Source: DASUPK01 sp036520315
GTDB lineage: Bacteria; Actinomycetota; Thermoleophilia; Solirubrobacterales; 70-9
Assembly (NCBI GenBank): GCA_036520315.1
Contig: DATDJZ010000165.1
Location: 1-38,485, forward strand
Direction of reading: 5' to 3'
DNA length: 38,485 nucleotides
Shown: piece after piece, positions 14,781-23,660 of the stretch
Position numbering within the stretch: position 1 is the first letter of the stretch
How the letters are laid out: each line of letters opens with the position of its first letter
Notes under the pieces: model-generated
What the model was told of the DNA's origin: nothing
The model's database searches: none
Seen by the model: only the letters and a program-made list of their open reading frames with translations
Made by a program: the position numbers and the translations under genes

Positions 14781-17426
14781 ATGGCCCCGACAGAGCCCGC
14801 TCGAGCCTTCCAGGCTGACCCCTATGACTACGGGGAGGTTCGGCGGCTGGCCTCGGAGCTCGCTCTCGCCGAGCCCGTCGCCATCACGCTCGTCCGTCGT
14901 GGCTACCGCACGGTCGATGCCGCCCGCCGCTTCCTCGAGGCGCGCGAATCCCACGATCCCACCGCGTTCAGCGGGATCGAGGAGGTCTGCGAACGGATCC
15001 TCTCGATCGTGCACCGCGGGGGCCGGATCACCGTCCACGGGGACTACGACGTGGACGGCGTCTCCTCGACCGCGATCCTGGTTTCAACGCTCCGCACGCT
15101 CGGGGCGGAGTGCGACTGGCTGATCCCGGACCGGCTCGCGGACGGATACGGCCTGACGATGGCGAGCGTGGAGAAGCTCCGGCACCGCGGCACCAATCTG
15201 GCGATCACGGTCGACTGCGGAATCGGGTCGATCGATGAGGTGGCGGCCGCGCAGGCCGCCGGGATCGAGGTCGTGGTCACCGATCACCACCTCCCCGGCG
15301 AGCGCCTGCCCGACTGCCCGATCGTCCACCCGATCGTCTCGGAGTACCCGTTCGAGGGGCTGTGCGCCGCCGGGGTCGCGCACAAGCTCGCGATCGCCCT
15401 CTGCGACGCCGCGGGGAAGGGGGCGGTGGAGACCGTCGGCGGGAAACGCCATCCCTGCGACCGGCATATCGACCTGGTCGCGCTGGCGACTGTGGCGGAC
15501 ATGGTCCCGCTGGTGGGAGAGAACCGCCGGCTGGTTCGCGAGGGGCTGCGTCTGCTCCGGGATGGCCCCCGGGTCGGCCTGCGAGCTCTGATGGCCGTCG
15601 CCTCGGTCGATCCGGAGACGATCGACGCGGGCGCGCTCAGCTTCCGTCTCGCACCGCGGATCAACGCCGCCGGCCGCCTCTATCGGGCCGACGCCGGAGT
15701 CGAGCTGATGCTGACCGATGACAGCGACCGGGCTGCCCAGATCGCCGAGGAGCTGGACCGCGCCAACGGGGAGCGGCGCTGGGCCGAGCGGAAGGTGGTC
15801 GACGGCGCTGAGCGAGCCCACTCGGCGCTGCCGCCCTCGCTGGTGGATGCCCCGGCCATGGTCCTCGCCGGCGAGGGATGGCATCCGGGGGTGGTCGGCA
15901 TCGCAGCCTCCCGGATGGTCGAGCGGCACTCCCGGCCGACCATCCTGCTCTCGGTCGACGGCGCCCGCGCCAAGGGCTCGGCCCGGAGCATCCCCGGCTT
16001 CGACCTGGTTGCCGCGCTCGGCGCCTGTGACCGGTATCTGGTCCGCTATGGAGGCCACCGCGCGGCCGCCGGTCTCGAGCTCGAGGCTCGCGACCTGGAC
16101 GCCTTCCGCGATGCCTTCATCGCTCAGGCTGCGTCGGAGATCGACCCCGCGGACCTGGTCCGGATGGAGCGCCTGGACGCCCTGGTGGGCGTCGGCCGCG
16201 ACGGCATCGGCATGGACCTCGCCCGCCAGCTGGAGAGCCTCGGGCCCTTCGGGATAGCGAATCCCGGGCCCCGGCTCCTGGTTCCCTCCGGCCGCCTGCG
16301 CGAGGTCCGCCCCCTGGGCCAAGAGGGCAAGCACTCCCGGTTCCAGCTCGAGAGCGGTGCCGGCCGGGCCGCGGGCGTCGCCTTCGGCATGAATGGCGAG
16401 CTCTCCCGCAGGGGGGATCAGCCACTCGACCTCTCCATCGAGCTGGAGGTGGACCGCTGGAACGGCGCGGAGCAGCCCCGGGTGGTGGTGCGCGAGCTTT
16501 ATCCGCTCGCGGGCCCCGCCGAGGAGGAGCGCTCGGCCCCGTGCGGTGCGGACTGCCCGGCCCCCGGGGGCGAGTGGTGGGACCGGCTCCAGCGCGAGAT
16601 GGCGAACGCCGCCCAGGGCAGGCCCGGGGCACTCCTCGACGTCAGGCCGGCGGACGGCACTCGGCGCGAGACGATCGACCGGCGCGGTGGAGCTGCGGTG
16701 GCCTCGCTCGCGGAGCTGATCTCGAGCGGGGAGCCCGTGCTCGCGATCTGCGCGGATGCGGCGCGGCGAGCCAAGCTGGCCTCGCAGGCGGCGGATCCGC
16801 GGCGGTTCGGCGCCGCCCTGCCGAGGATCGCCTGCTGCCGCTGCGGCTCGCGGGGCCTGGATGCGGCCCTCTCGGAGGCACCGTCCGCCGGCTTGGTCCT
16901 CGCCGACTGGACGTCACTCGCTCTCCGCCCGGATGCACCGAGCGCCTTCCGTCACGTCGTCCTGATCGACCCCCCACCCAGCGAGCCCCTGGAGGACCTG
17001 GCCCGAGCGGCGGATCACTCGACCGCCGTCGGGGCAGGTGCGGGCTCCTATATCCATCTCGCCTGGGGCCCGGCCGAGGCGGACCTCGCCGAGCACCTCC
17101 TCGACCGGGAGTGGAACCTGCAGGCCGCGATCAGGGAGATCTGGCGCGGCCTCTCCGCGGCCGGGGGAGAGACGGCGGGCGTGGAGTTGCGCTCCCTGCT
17201 CGAGGGCGATTCGACCTATCGCCGGACGCCCGAGCTCGCCGGCCGCTGCGTGCTGGTGCTCACCGAGCTCGGCCTGTGCGAGTGGCGGTCGAATGGCGGC
17301 GCTCAGGTGTTGGGGGTCTTATCCTCGGAGAGGACCGATCTGGGGCGATCGCGCGCCTACGGAGCGTGTATCGCCAGCCACCAGGAGGCCGTCCGATTCC
17401 TGCGAAGCAGAGCACAACCGAAGTAG
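14781..17426 (+). CDS. recJ: Single-strand-specific 5'-3' exonuclease RecJ with C-terminal extension
   Basis: The 881-residue protein contains the DHH phosphoesterase motifs DYDVDGVSST (residues 88-97) and VTDHHLPGE (Asp168-His169-His170), the APRINAAGRL region, the DHHA1 domain with YGGHRAAAGLELE, and an OB-like RecJ segment. It degrades single-stranded DNA in recombination and mismatch repair. About 300 extra residues follow position 575, beginning near a short Cys-containing linker (CGADCPAPGGEWW) and holding ACCRCGSRG and a helicase-like but degenerate fold. Extended RecJ proteins are known in other Gram-positives, but this part is divergent. The gene appears leaderless and is followed closely by rel. 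Confidence 0.94.
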   Translation: MAPTEPARAFQADPYDYGEVRRLASELALAEPVAITLVRRGYRTVDAARRFLEARESHDPTAFSGIEEVCERILSIVHRGGRITVHGDYDVDGVSSTAILVSTLRTLGAECDWLIPDRLADGYGLTMASVEKLRHRGTNLAITVDCGIGSIDEVAAAQAAGIEVVVTDHHLPGERLPDCPIVHPIVSEYPFEGLCAAGVAHKLAIALCDAAGKGAVETVGGKRHPCDRHIDLVALATVADMVPLVGENRRLVREGLRLLRDGPRVGLRALMAVASVDPETIDAGALSFRLAPRINAAGRLYRADAGVELMLTDDSDRAAQIAEELDRANGERRWAERKVVDGAERAHSALPPSLVDAPAMVLAGEGWHPGVVGIAASRMVERHSRPTILLSVDGARAKGSARSIPGFDLVAALGACDRYLVRYGGHRAAAGLELEARDLDAFRDAFIAQAASEIDPADLVRMERLDALVGVGRDGIGMDLARQLESLGPFGIANPGPRLLVPSGRLREVRPLGQEGKHSRFQLESGAGRAAGVAFGMNGELSRRGDQPLDLSIELEVDRWNGAEQPRVVVRELYPLAGPAEEERSAPCGADCPAPGGEWWDRLQREMANAAQGRPGALLDVRPADGTRRETIDRRGGAAVASLAELISSGEPVLAICADAARRAKLASQAADPRRFGAALPRIACCRCGSRGLDAALSEAPSAGLVLADWTSLALRPDAPSAFRHVVLIDPPPSEPLEDLARAADHSTAVGAGAGSYIHLAWGPAEADLAEHLLDREWNLQAAIREIWRGLSAAGGETAGVELRSLLEGDSTYRRTPELAGRCVLVLTELGLCEWRSNGGAQVLGVLSSERTDLGRSRAYGACIASHQEAVRFLRSRAQPK

Positions 17427-17446
17427 CGAGCGCCTCGAAGGCCGAG

Positions 17447-19759
17447 ATGCGGCCCGACGGTGTCGAGCTGCGCGAGGAGGAACGCCCCGGCCACACGCGC
17501 GTCGGCGAGCCGCCCGAGAAAACCCTCACGCCTCGGGCTGACTCGATCACCCGCGAGCTGACCGCCGATCAGCGCGCGCTGCTCGGCGACCTGTTCGCTG
17601 TCGTCGAGGAGCACAAGTCCGACGTCGGCGAGGCAATCGACCGCCAGGAGATCGAGCGCGCCTTCGCCTTCGCCTGCGAGAGCCACGCCGGTCAGGAGCG
17701 CCGCTCGGGCGAGGACTTCATCACCCATCCGCTGGGCGTCGCCCGGATCTGCGCTGGGATGCGACTCGACACCGCCACCCTCTGTGCGGCCCTGCTCCAC
17801 GACACGGTCGAGGACACCAGCGCGAGCCTCGAGCAGGTTCGCGAGGCCTTCGGCGACGAGATCGCCAACCTCGTCGACGGCGTCACCAAGCTCACCGGGA
17901 TCACCTTCAAGAGCCGCGACGAGCGGCAGGCGGAGAACTACCGGAAGATGATGGTGGCGATGGCCACCGACGTCAGGGTGATTCTGATCAAGCTGGCCGA
18001 CCGCCTCCACAACATGCGCACGATCGGCGCTCTTCCCAAGCAGAAGCAGCAAGAGAAGGCGCGCGAGACGCTCGAGATCTTCGCCCCGCTGGCACACCGC
18101 CTGGGGATCCACGCGATCAAATGGGAGCTCGAGGACCTCGCCTTCGCGACGCTCCACCCCCGCAAGTACGACGAGATCAAGGAGCTGGTCGCCCAGCAGC
18201 GTGCGGAGCGCGAGCGCTACGTCGCCGAGGCCGGCGAGTTCCTCGCCAAGGAGCTCGGGAAGGTCGGCATCGAGGCCCAGATCTCAGGCCGCGCCAAGCA
18301 CTTCTACTCCATCTACACGAAGATGACCCGCAAGGGGCGGGAGTTCAACGAGATCTTCGACCTGACCGCGATGCGCGTCCTGGTCGGCTCGGTGAAGGAC
18401 TGCTACGGCGCGATCGGCATCGTCCACTCCCTCTGGAAGCCGCTGCCCGGCCGCTTCAAGGACTTCGTGGCGATGCCCAAGGCGAACGCCTACCAGGCGC
18501 TCCACACGACGGTGATCGGCCCCGAGGGCCGCCCCCTGGAGATCCAGATCCGCACCCCGGAGATGCACGAGCTCGCCGAGTACGGCATTGCGGCGCACGT
18601 GATCTACAAGGAGGGCTCCTCGTCCGGCGACCCGGGCAAGGAGAAGATGACCTGGCTGCGCCAGCTGATCGAGAACGAACAGCATCAGGGCCCACAAGCC
18701 TTCCTGGAAGCCCTCAAGGTCGACCTCTTCGAGGACGAGGTCTTCGTTTTCACTCCGAAGGGTGAGGTGAAGAATCTCGCCGCGGGGTCGACCCCGCTCG
18801 ACTTCGCCTACTCGATCCACACCGACGTCGGCCACCGCTGCGTGGGGGCAAAGGTGAACGGCAAGATCGTCCCGCTCCACTACCAGCTGCGCAGCGGCGA
18901 CATCGTCGAGGTGCACACGGCCAAGCAGGGCCGCGGCCCCTCGCGGGACTGGCTCAAGCTCGTGCGGACCACCCGCGCCCGCAACAAGATCCGCGCCTGG
19001 TTCTCTCGCGAGGGCCGCGAGGACGCCGAGCACAAGGGCCGGGACGAGCTCGCCACGGCGTTCAAGAAGCGCGGCCTCCCGTATCCGAAGCTCGCCGGAT
19101 CACCGCTGCTCGTCGACGTGATCCGCGAGATGGGCTTCCGCAAGGCGGACGACTTCTACATCGCCCTGGGCCAGTCGAAGATCTCGACGAAGGTCGTCAC
19201 CAACAAGGTGATGCAGCGCCTGAAGCGCGGCGAGGCCGTCGAGGAGGAGCCGGCCGAGGGCCTGATCAAGGGGACCGACGAGGCACGTCGGCGGACCCAG
19301 GAGGCCACCAGCTTCGGCATCAAGGTGAAGGGGGTCGAGCAGGTCGCCGTCCGCCTTGCCAAGTGCTGCCGCCCGGTCCCCGGCGACGAGATCGTCGGCT
19401 ACGTCTCGCTGGGGCGCGGGATCACGGTCCACCGCGAGGACTGTCGCAATGTGGCCGCCCTGAAGAAGGCGCCCGAGCGCTTCACCGAGGTGAACTGGGA
19501 CGGCGACAACGAGTCCTCCTATCGAGTCGAGCTGCAGGTCGACGCCTGGGACCGCAACCGCCTGCTCGAGGATCTCTCCCGGACCTTCGCCGAGGCCGGC
19601 CTCAACATCCTGGAGGCGCGCTGCACCACCAAGCATCCGATGGTGAAGAACCGGTTCGTGCTCGAGGTCGGTGACACCGAGCAGCTCAAGGGGTGCATCT
19701 CCCGGCTTCGCAACGTCGATTCGGTGTTCGACGCCTATCGCGTCACCCCGACGGCCTAG
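17447..19759 (+). CDS. rel: Bifunctional (p)ppGpp synthetase/hydrolase (RelA/SpoT family)
   Basis: The 770-residue protein has the full Rel layout. The HD hydrolase domain contains GEDFITHPLGVA and LLHDTVEDT (His118-Asp119). The synthetase domain contains GRAKHFYSIYTKM and RFKD (336-339), the RXKD form typical of bifunctional enzymes. TGS domain, helical region, the zinc-finger-type CCRPVPGDEIVGY (Cys640-Cys641) and a C-terminal ACT domain follow. It makes and degrades the stringent-response alarmone. The frame is open across recJ in the overlapping frame, but ATG 17447 lies just after the recJ stop (17426) and gives the normal N-terminus. Confidence 0.96.
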   Translation: MRPDGVELREEERPGHTRVGEPPEKTLTPRADSITRELTADQRALLGDLFAVVEEHKSDVGEAIDRQEIERAFAFACESHAGQERRSGEDFITHPLGVARICAGMRLDTATLCAALLHDTVEDTSASLEQVREAFGDEIANLVDGVTKLTGITFKSRDERQAENYRKMMVAMATDVRVILIKLADRLHNMRTIGALPKQKQQEKARETLEIFAPLAHRLGIHAIKWELEDLAFATLHPRKYDEIKELVAQQRAERERYVAEAGEFLAKELGKVGIEAQISGRAKHFYSIYTKMTRKGREFNEIFDLTAMRVLVGSVKDCYGAIGIVHSLWKPLPGRFKDFVAMPKANAYQALHTTVIGPEGRPLEIQIRTPEMHELAEYGIAAHVIYKEGSSSGDPGKEKMTWLRQLIENEQHQGPQAFLEALKVDLFEDEVFVFTPKGEVKNLAAGSTPLDFAYSIHTDVGHRCVGAKVNGKIVPLHYQLRSGDIVEVHTAKQGRGPSRDWLKLVRTTRARNKIRAWFSREGREDAEHKGRDELATAFKKRGLPYPKLAGSPLLVDVIREMGFRKADDFYIALGQSKISTKVVTNKVMQRLKRGEAVEEEPAEGLIKGTDEARRRTQEATSFGIKVKGVEQVAVRLAKCCRPVPGDEIVGYVSLGRGITVHREDCRNVAALKKAPERFTEVNWDGDNESSYRVELQVDAWDRNRLLEDLSRTFAEAGLNILEARCTTKHPMVKNRFVLEVGDTEQLKGCISRLRNVDSVFDAYRVTPTA

Positions 19760-19807
19760 CGCGATACCAATCCGTTTCGCCCGCCGCTGCGTTATATAAG
19801 GCAGAGG

Positions 19808-20494
19808 ATGCCTAGACGCGGGACAGCAGGGAGACGCTTCTGCCTGGCGGTCGCCACAGCGGCGTTCGGGGCGATGACGTATGCGGCGATTGCCCTCGCC
19901 GCCTCGGACACGATCGCCACCGCCGGCCCGGCCTCGGAGTACTCACAGCCGACGTACAACACGGACCAGGGCGCCGTCGTGTCATTCCAGAACCAAGGCG
20001 TCACGCACAACGTAACGGCACGGCAGAAGGGCCCGGACGGCAAAGCGCTCTTCCGCACCCCGACATTCAGCAATGGGACTCTCTCCGTCGGCGGCACGCA
20101 ATACCTGCCCGCGGGGGATTACGCCTTCTTCTGCACCGTCCACCCGACTACGATGAACGCCACGCTGCACGTGACGGGGGCCGGAACCCCTCAGGCGCGG
20201 CCGTCCGGGACCGCCAAGCTCAAGACCAAGACGATCTCGAAGGCGGTCAAGAAGGGTCTCCTGGTCGCGGTCACCGCCAGCACCCAGGTCAACGGCGCAA
20301 CGGTCACTGCCAAGCTCGGCAAGGCCAGTCTCGGGAAGAAGACCACCTCGCTGTCCTCCGGCGCTCAGAACGTCAAGCTGAAGCTGAACAAGGCGGGCAA
20401 GAGCAAGCTGGGGAACAAGAGCTCGGCGAAGGTCACGGTCACCGTCGACATCCCGTTCGGCGCTCCCGCCACCGCCAAGGCAAAGCTCAAGTAG
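19808..20494 (+). CDS. Secreted cupredoxin-domain protein
   Basis: The 228-residue protein has a signal peptide (cleavage around residue 32) and a plastocyanin/azurin-like domain with type 1 copper ligands His67 (VTHNV), Cys109, His112 and Met116 (FFCTVHPTTM). It would bind copper outside the membrane, probably for electron transfer. The C-terminal half is a Lys/Ser/Thr-rich beta-type region (VNGATVTAKLGKASL and similar) that may attach to the envelope; I do not recognise it. TATATA (19793-19798) ends 9 nt before the ATG. It ends tail-to-tail with the HIT gene, overlapping by 8 bp. Confidence 0.85.
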   Translation: MPRRGTAGRRFCLAVATAAFGAMTYAAIALAASDTIATAGPASEYSQPTYNTDQGAVVSFQNQGVTHNVTARQKGPDGKALFRTPTFSNGTLSVGGTQYLPAGDYAFFCTVHPTTMNATLHVTGAGTPQARPSGTAKLKTKTISKAVKKGLLVAVTASTQVNGATVTAKLGKASLGKKTTSLSSGAQNVKLKLNKAGKSKLGNKSSAKVTVTVDIPFGAPATAKAKLK

Positions 20495-20918
20495 CGACTT
20501 CGGCGGCCCGCCGCACCCGCTCGGCGACCTTGCGCATCTGATCCTCCGATTCGTACTTGGTCCGGGGCCAGAAGAAGCCGCGCAGCCCGTCCTTCGGCTT
20601 GCGCGGGACTATGTGGACGTGAACGTGGGGAACGCTCTGGCTGACGACGTTGTTCATGGCGACGAACGAGCCGGGCTTGCGCATCGCCTTCGGGATCGCG
20701 ACGGACAGCAGCCTGGCGCTCTCGAAGAGCGGGCTGATCAGCTCGTCGGGCAGCTCGCCGAGCGTCGCGTAGTGCTCGCGGGGCACGAGCAGGGAGTGCC
20801 CGGGGAAGAGCGGGCGGTTGTCGAGGAAGGCGAGCGTGCGCTCGTCCTCGTAGACCACGTGGGAGGGCTCGTCGCCCGCGACGATCTTGCAGAAGCGGCA
20901 ATCCGGGTCGGCGGCCAT
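20487..20918 (-). CDS. HIT-family nucleotide hydrolase (first copy)
   Basis: The 143-residue protein is a complete HIT-domain protein: DCRFCKIVAGDEPSHVVYED, FLDNRPLFPGHSLLVP and the His triad PHVHVHIVPRKP. HIT proteins hydrolyse or transfer nucleoside monophosphates, for example adenosine phosphoramidate or dinucleoside polyphosphates; the actual substrate is unknown. The C-terminus (GFFWPRTKYESEDQM) resembles the actinobacterial HIT subgroup. TAAGCT on the minus strand (20933-20928) ends 9 nt before the ATG. Confidence 0.92.
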   Translation of the reverse strand: MAADPDCRFCKIVAGDEPSHVVYEDERTLAFLDNRPLFPGHSLLVPREHYATLGELPDELISPLFESARLLSVAIPKAMRKPGSFVAMNNVVSQSVPHVHVHIVPRKPKDGLRGFFWPRTKYESEDQMRKVAERVRRAAEVAT

Positions 20919-20927
20919 TGGCGGTGG

Positions 20928-20946
20928 AGCTTAGAAGCGGTAGGGT
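20928..20946. promoter_or_regulatory. Divergent -10 boxes (HIT gene and small secreted gene)
   Basis: TAAGCT on the minus strand (20933-20928) and TAGGGT on the plus strand (20941-20946) are each 9 nt from their ATG. The two start codons are only 37 bp apart, so both genes are near-leaderless and their polymerases would compete. Confidence 0.45.
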
Positions 20947-20955
20947 CGGGCCTGT

Positions 20956-21405
20956 ATGGCGCGCAAGGCGGTAGGGAAGCTGCTCATCGCGGCCGTGCTG
21001 GCGGGTCTCGTGGCTCTTGGTCCGGGCGTGGCCGATGCCGGAGTCGCCGTGAAGAGCGGCCTCTACAAGGGCAAGACCGCCCAGCAGGCGGTCACCGATG
21101 CCTTTCGGAAGATCCAGTTCAAGGTGAAGAAGGGCAAGGTCATCCTGACCGCCGAGCCGTCGGTCGCCCGGGAGGACTGCGTTTCCACGTCGGTCTTCAC
21201 GCAGGACGGCAACCCGAAGCACAAGCTCGGCAAGAACGGGACCTTCACCTTCACCCACACTTTCCTCGGCACGAAGATCGACAAGATCCACGGGCGCTTC
21301 GTGGCCCCGAACGAGATCCAGGGCTTCGCCCTCTACAACTTCTCCGCCCAGGACCTCTGCTCAGAGGGCAAGTCGAAGGTCAACTTCACCGCGAAGCACA
21401 AGTAA
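20956..21405 (+). CDS. Small secreted protein of unknown function
   Basis: The 149-residue protein has a textbook signal peptide (MARKAVGKL, hydrophobic core, ADA cleavage after about residue 28). The mature 120-residue part is basic and beta-rich with two cysteines (REDCVST and QDLCSEG) that could form a disulfide. I do not recognise a family. The pattern FTHTFLGTKIDKIHGRFV hints at a single beta-sandwich. It has its own promoter, divergent from the HIT gene. Confidence 0.7.
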   Translation: MARKAVGKLLIAAVLAGLVALGPGVADAGVAVKSGLYKGKTAQQAVTDAFRKIQFKVKKGKVILTAEPSVAREDCVSTSVFTQDGNPKHKLGKNGTFTFTHTFLGTKIDKIHGRFVAPNEIQGFALYNFSAQDLCSEGKSKVNFTAKHK

Positions 21406-21431
21406 CCGAGGGACGGCTTCGCCATCAGATC

Positions 21432-21449
21432 GCGGCCACAGGCGGCCGC
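21432..21449 (+). terminator. Possible hairpin terminator
   Basis: GCGGCC (21432-21437) and GGCCGC (21444-21449) form a perfect 6-bp stem 27 nt after the small secreted gene. No T-tract follows. Confidence 0.3.
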
Positions 21450-21479
21450 CCCACATAGCCGCTCGGGGCTTCGCCCTGA

Positions 21480-21512
21480 TGCGAGGGTGCGCCGCCAGGC
21501 GCAACCCGTTTA
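21480..21512 (+). repeat. SD-hairpin element, copy 2 (33 nt, orphan)
   Basis: This short form has TGCGA, GGGTGCGCC, a GCCA loop, GGCGCAACCC and GTTTA. The stem pair that is T-A in other copies is G-C here, a compensatory change. No real gene follows on the plus strand: a GTG at 21513 opens a short frame that runs into the end of the convergent lipid-kinase gene. The element has lost the exact GGAG and is probably a relic or a non-coding use of the same hairpin. Confidence 0.65.
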
Positions 21513-21537
21513 GTGGAGTGGAGCGGCCTGGTGGCCG

Positions 21538-22548
21538 CTAGGCGACGACCGTGAGCGCACCCGGCTCGGCCGAGAAGTCGAGCTCGGTGTACTCGCCGAT
21601 GTAGTCGCCGTCGACCTGCACCGGGAACGGGCGAAGCACGCCGTCCCGGTCCTCGGAGATCGATCGAACCGAGGCCCGGGTGACGTCGTCGAACTCGTCG
21701 ATCTGCCGGTGCTTGGAGACCTGGAGCCGCTTGCCCAGCGCCCGCGAGGCGATCGGCAGCATGTCTCTCTGCTTGGCGCGCCGGAGCAACGCCATCGAGA
21801 TCGACCCGTCATCCAGCTCGATGTTCTCGCAGATCCGGATCGGGATGTTGGCGAAGTACGTGAAGGGGTCTGAGTTCTGGGCGATGGCGGTGACGCCCTC
21901 GAGCGTCTCGCCCTCCACCTCCAGCTCGAAGCGCACCGGGTCGCGGAGGTAGTGCCTATAGAACGCCGAGATCGCGGCCCAGGTGTAGTACCACTGCCTG
22001 GCGCGGGCCTTGAGTCGGGGGTGGGCGTCAACCCGCTTGACGACCGTGGCGTCGAGGCCGACGCCGCAGGCGAAGACGAAGTGGCGGCCGTTGCAGCGGC
22101 CGAGGTCGATCTTGCGGGGGCGGAAGTCGTCGGCCAGCCCGATCAGGTGCTCGGTCGCGTCCACCACGTCGTTGGGGATGCCGAGGGTCCGGCAGACGAC
22201 GTTGGTGGAGCCGCCGGGCAGCACCGTTACCGGGACGTCCGTGCCCGCCAGCCCGTTCGCGACCTCGTTCAAGGTGCCATCGCCACCGAAGGCGACGACG
22301 ATGTCGTAGCCGCCGGTGCGGGCCTCGCGGCCGATCTCGATCGCGTGCTCGGCGGCCTCGGTGTCCACGGCCTCGACCTCGTAGCGGGCCTGCAGGGCGT
22401 ACACGACGAGGTTCTTGAGGCGATCGGAGACCGTCGTGGCGTACGGGTTGACGATGATCAGCATCCGCTTCTTCGCCGCGTCGGGCTCGAGCGGAATTGC
22501 CGGAGCGGCGGGCGCGGGGTCTCTCTGGGCAGGGGCGATCGTCGGCAC
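21538..22548 (-). CDS. Diacylglycerol/sphingosine-kinase-like lipid kinase (YegS/DgkB family)
   Basis: The 336-residue protein has the DAGK catalytic signatures RMLIIVNPYA, VVAFGGDGTLNEVANGL (the GGDGT nucleotide site) and PGGSTNVVCRTLGIP, with the C-terminal VDGDYIGEYTELDF of the LCB5/YegS fold. It would phosphorylate a lipid such as diacylglycerol at the membrane; the true substrate is unknown. The GTG start follows AGGAGAAAGG, 9 nt after the stop of the upstream MBL-fold gene, so it is the last gene of a four-gene minus-strand operon. Confidence 0.9.
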   Translation of the reverse strand: MPTIAPAQRDPAPAAPAIPLEPDAAKKRMLIIVNPYATTVSDRLKNLVVYALQARYEVEAVDTEAAEHAIEIGREARTGGYDIVVAFGGDGTLNEVANGLAGTDVPVTVLPGGSTNVVCRTLGIPNDVVDATEHLIGLADDFRPRKIDLGRCNGRHFVFACGVGLDATVVKRVDAHPRLKARARQWYYTWAAISAFYRHYLRDPVRFELEVEGETLEGVTAIAQNSDPFTYFANIPIRICENIELDDGSISMALLRRAKQRDMLPIASRALGKRLQVSKHRQIDEFDDVTRASVRSISEDRDGVLRPFPVQVDGDYIGEYTELDFSAEPGALTVVA

Positions 22549-22557
22549 GCCTTTCTC

Positions 22558-23613
22558 CTAACCCCGGCTGAGGACCGGGTTACCACCCGGAATCAGGTCG
22601 CCGAGCTGATCGGATGGCGTGTCGGAGGTGGCCTCGTAACGCACGACGTCCCCATCTTCCACCTCGTGAACGTGACCCGCGTTGACGAGCAGGTCGACGT
22701 GGCCGATCACCTCGGAGAGGGTGAGGAAGGCCTGGGTCACAGCCACGTCGCCCCAGAGCGCCTGGGCGAGCTCGTGCCCGGTGCGGGGCCGCTCGGCGAT
22801 CAGGCGGTAGAGCTTCTCGGCCCGCCGCTGGTGCATCGCGAACCGCTCGTCGATCAGCGCGACGTGGTCGGTGATCGGCTCGCCGTGCCCCGAGAGCACG
22901 ATCCCGGCCGGAAGCTCGCGTGTCCGCTTCAGTGACTCGAGGTAGGCGACCAGCGCCTGGGTGCGCTCACCCGAGCCGTCGAGCGGGCGCGAGATCAGCG
23001 GGTTGGAGGAGATGTGCTTGATCAGGTGGTCGGCGGCGATCAGGATCTTCCGGTCGGCGTCCCAGAAGAGGGTGTCCGATGGGCTGTGGCCCGGCCGGTG
23101 CTGTACCTCGAGCCGCCGATCCCGCAGCTCGACCACCTCGCCGTCGTGCAGCGGTCGGTCGACGTGCGTCTTGGCCCCCCAGGCGCGGAAGCTGCCGGTC
23201 ACCTGCCGAAGCGCCCGGACCACCTCCTCCGAGATGCCATGGCGCAGCATGAGCGCGGCCGCCTCCTCGTCGTCGCGCTCGGCGTCGGCGCCGAAGTTCT
23301 CCACGAAGGGCGCCAGCAGGTCGAGTGAGGCGACCTCCGCGCCCGATCGCTTGGCGACGATGTCGACCAAGCCGAGGTGGTCGATGTGCTGGTGGGTGAT
23401 GATCACCAGCTCCAGGTCCTCGATGCCGTGACCGAGCGCCTCCAGCTGACGCTCGAGCTCGTCGAGGGCCTTGCCGGAATTCGGCCCCGAGTCGATCAGC
23501 GTGAGGGGTTCGTCCTCGAGGAGGTAGGTGTTGACGCGACCGACCTGGAAGGGGGTGGGGATCCGCAGCACCCGGATGCCGGCGTCAGAGATCCCCTCCC
23601 AGACCTCATCCAT
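22558..23613 (-). CDS. Metallo-beta-lactamase-fold hydrolase with C-terminal winged helix
   Basis: The 351-residue protein contains the zinc motif THQHIDHLG, a later H in QHRPGHSPSDTLF, the ADHLIKH segment and VLSGHGEPI, all typical of the MBL fold. The C-terminal region (LYRLIAERPRTGHELAQALWG) is a winged helix of the LACTB2/BLACT type, whose members include endoribonucleases and thioesterases; the substrate is not predictable. The ATG at 23613 is favoured over an upstream in-frame start near 23649 because the SD-hairpin element ends at the base before it and supplies GGAG at 11 nt. Confidence 0.9.
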   Translation of the reverse strand: MDEVWEGISDAGIRVLRIPTPFQVGRVNTYLLEDEPLTLIDSGPNSGKALDELERQLEALGHGIEDLELVIITHQHIDHLGLVDIVAKRSGAEVASLDLLAPFVENFGADAERDDEEAAALMLRHGISEEVVRALRQVTGSFRAWGAKTHVDRPLHDGEVVELRDRRLEVQHRPGHSPSDTLFWDADRKILIAADHLIKHISSNPLISRPLDGSGERTQALVAYLESLKRTRELPAGIVLSGHGEPITDHVALIDERFAMHQRRAEKLYRLIAERPRTGHELAQALWGDVAVTQAFLTLSEVIGHVDLLVNAGHVHEVEDGDVVRYEATSDTPSDQLGDLIPGGNPVLSRG

Positions 23614-23656
23614 CAAACGGGTTGCTCCTCGGCTTCGCCTGCGGAGCACCCTCGCA
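23614..23656 (-). repeat. SD-hairpin element, copy 3 (43 nt, before the MBL-fold gene)
   Basis: On the minus strand: TGCGA, GGGTGCTCC, 14-nt apical part with GGC-GAA-GCC, GGAGCAACCC, GTTTG, then ATG. The apical mini-stem swaps a C-G pair of copy 1 for G-C. It begins 4 nt after the stop codon of the phosphohexomutase gene and fills the intergenic gap. Confidence 0.8.
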
Positions 23657-23660
23657 TAAC

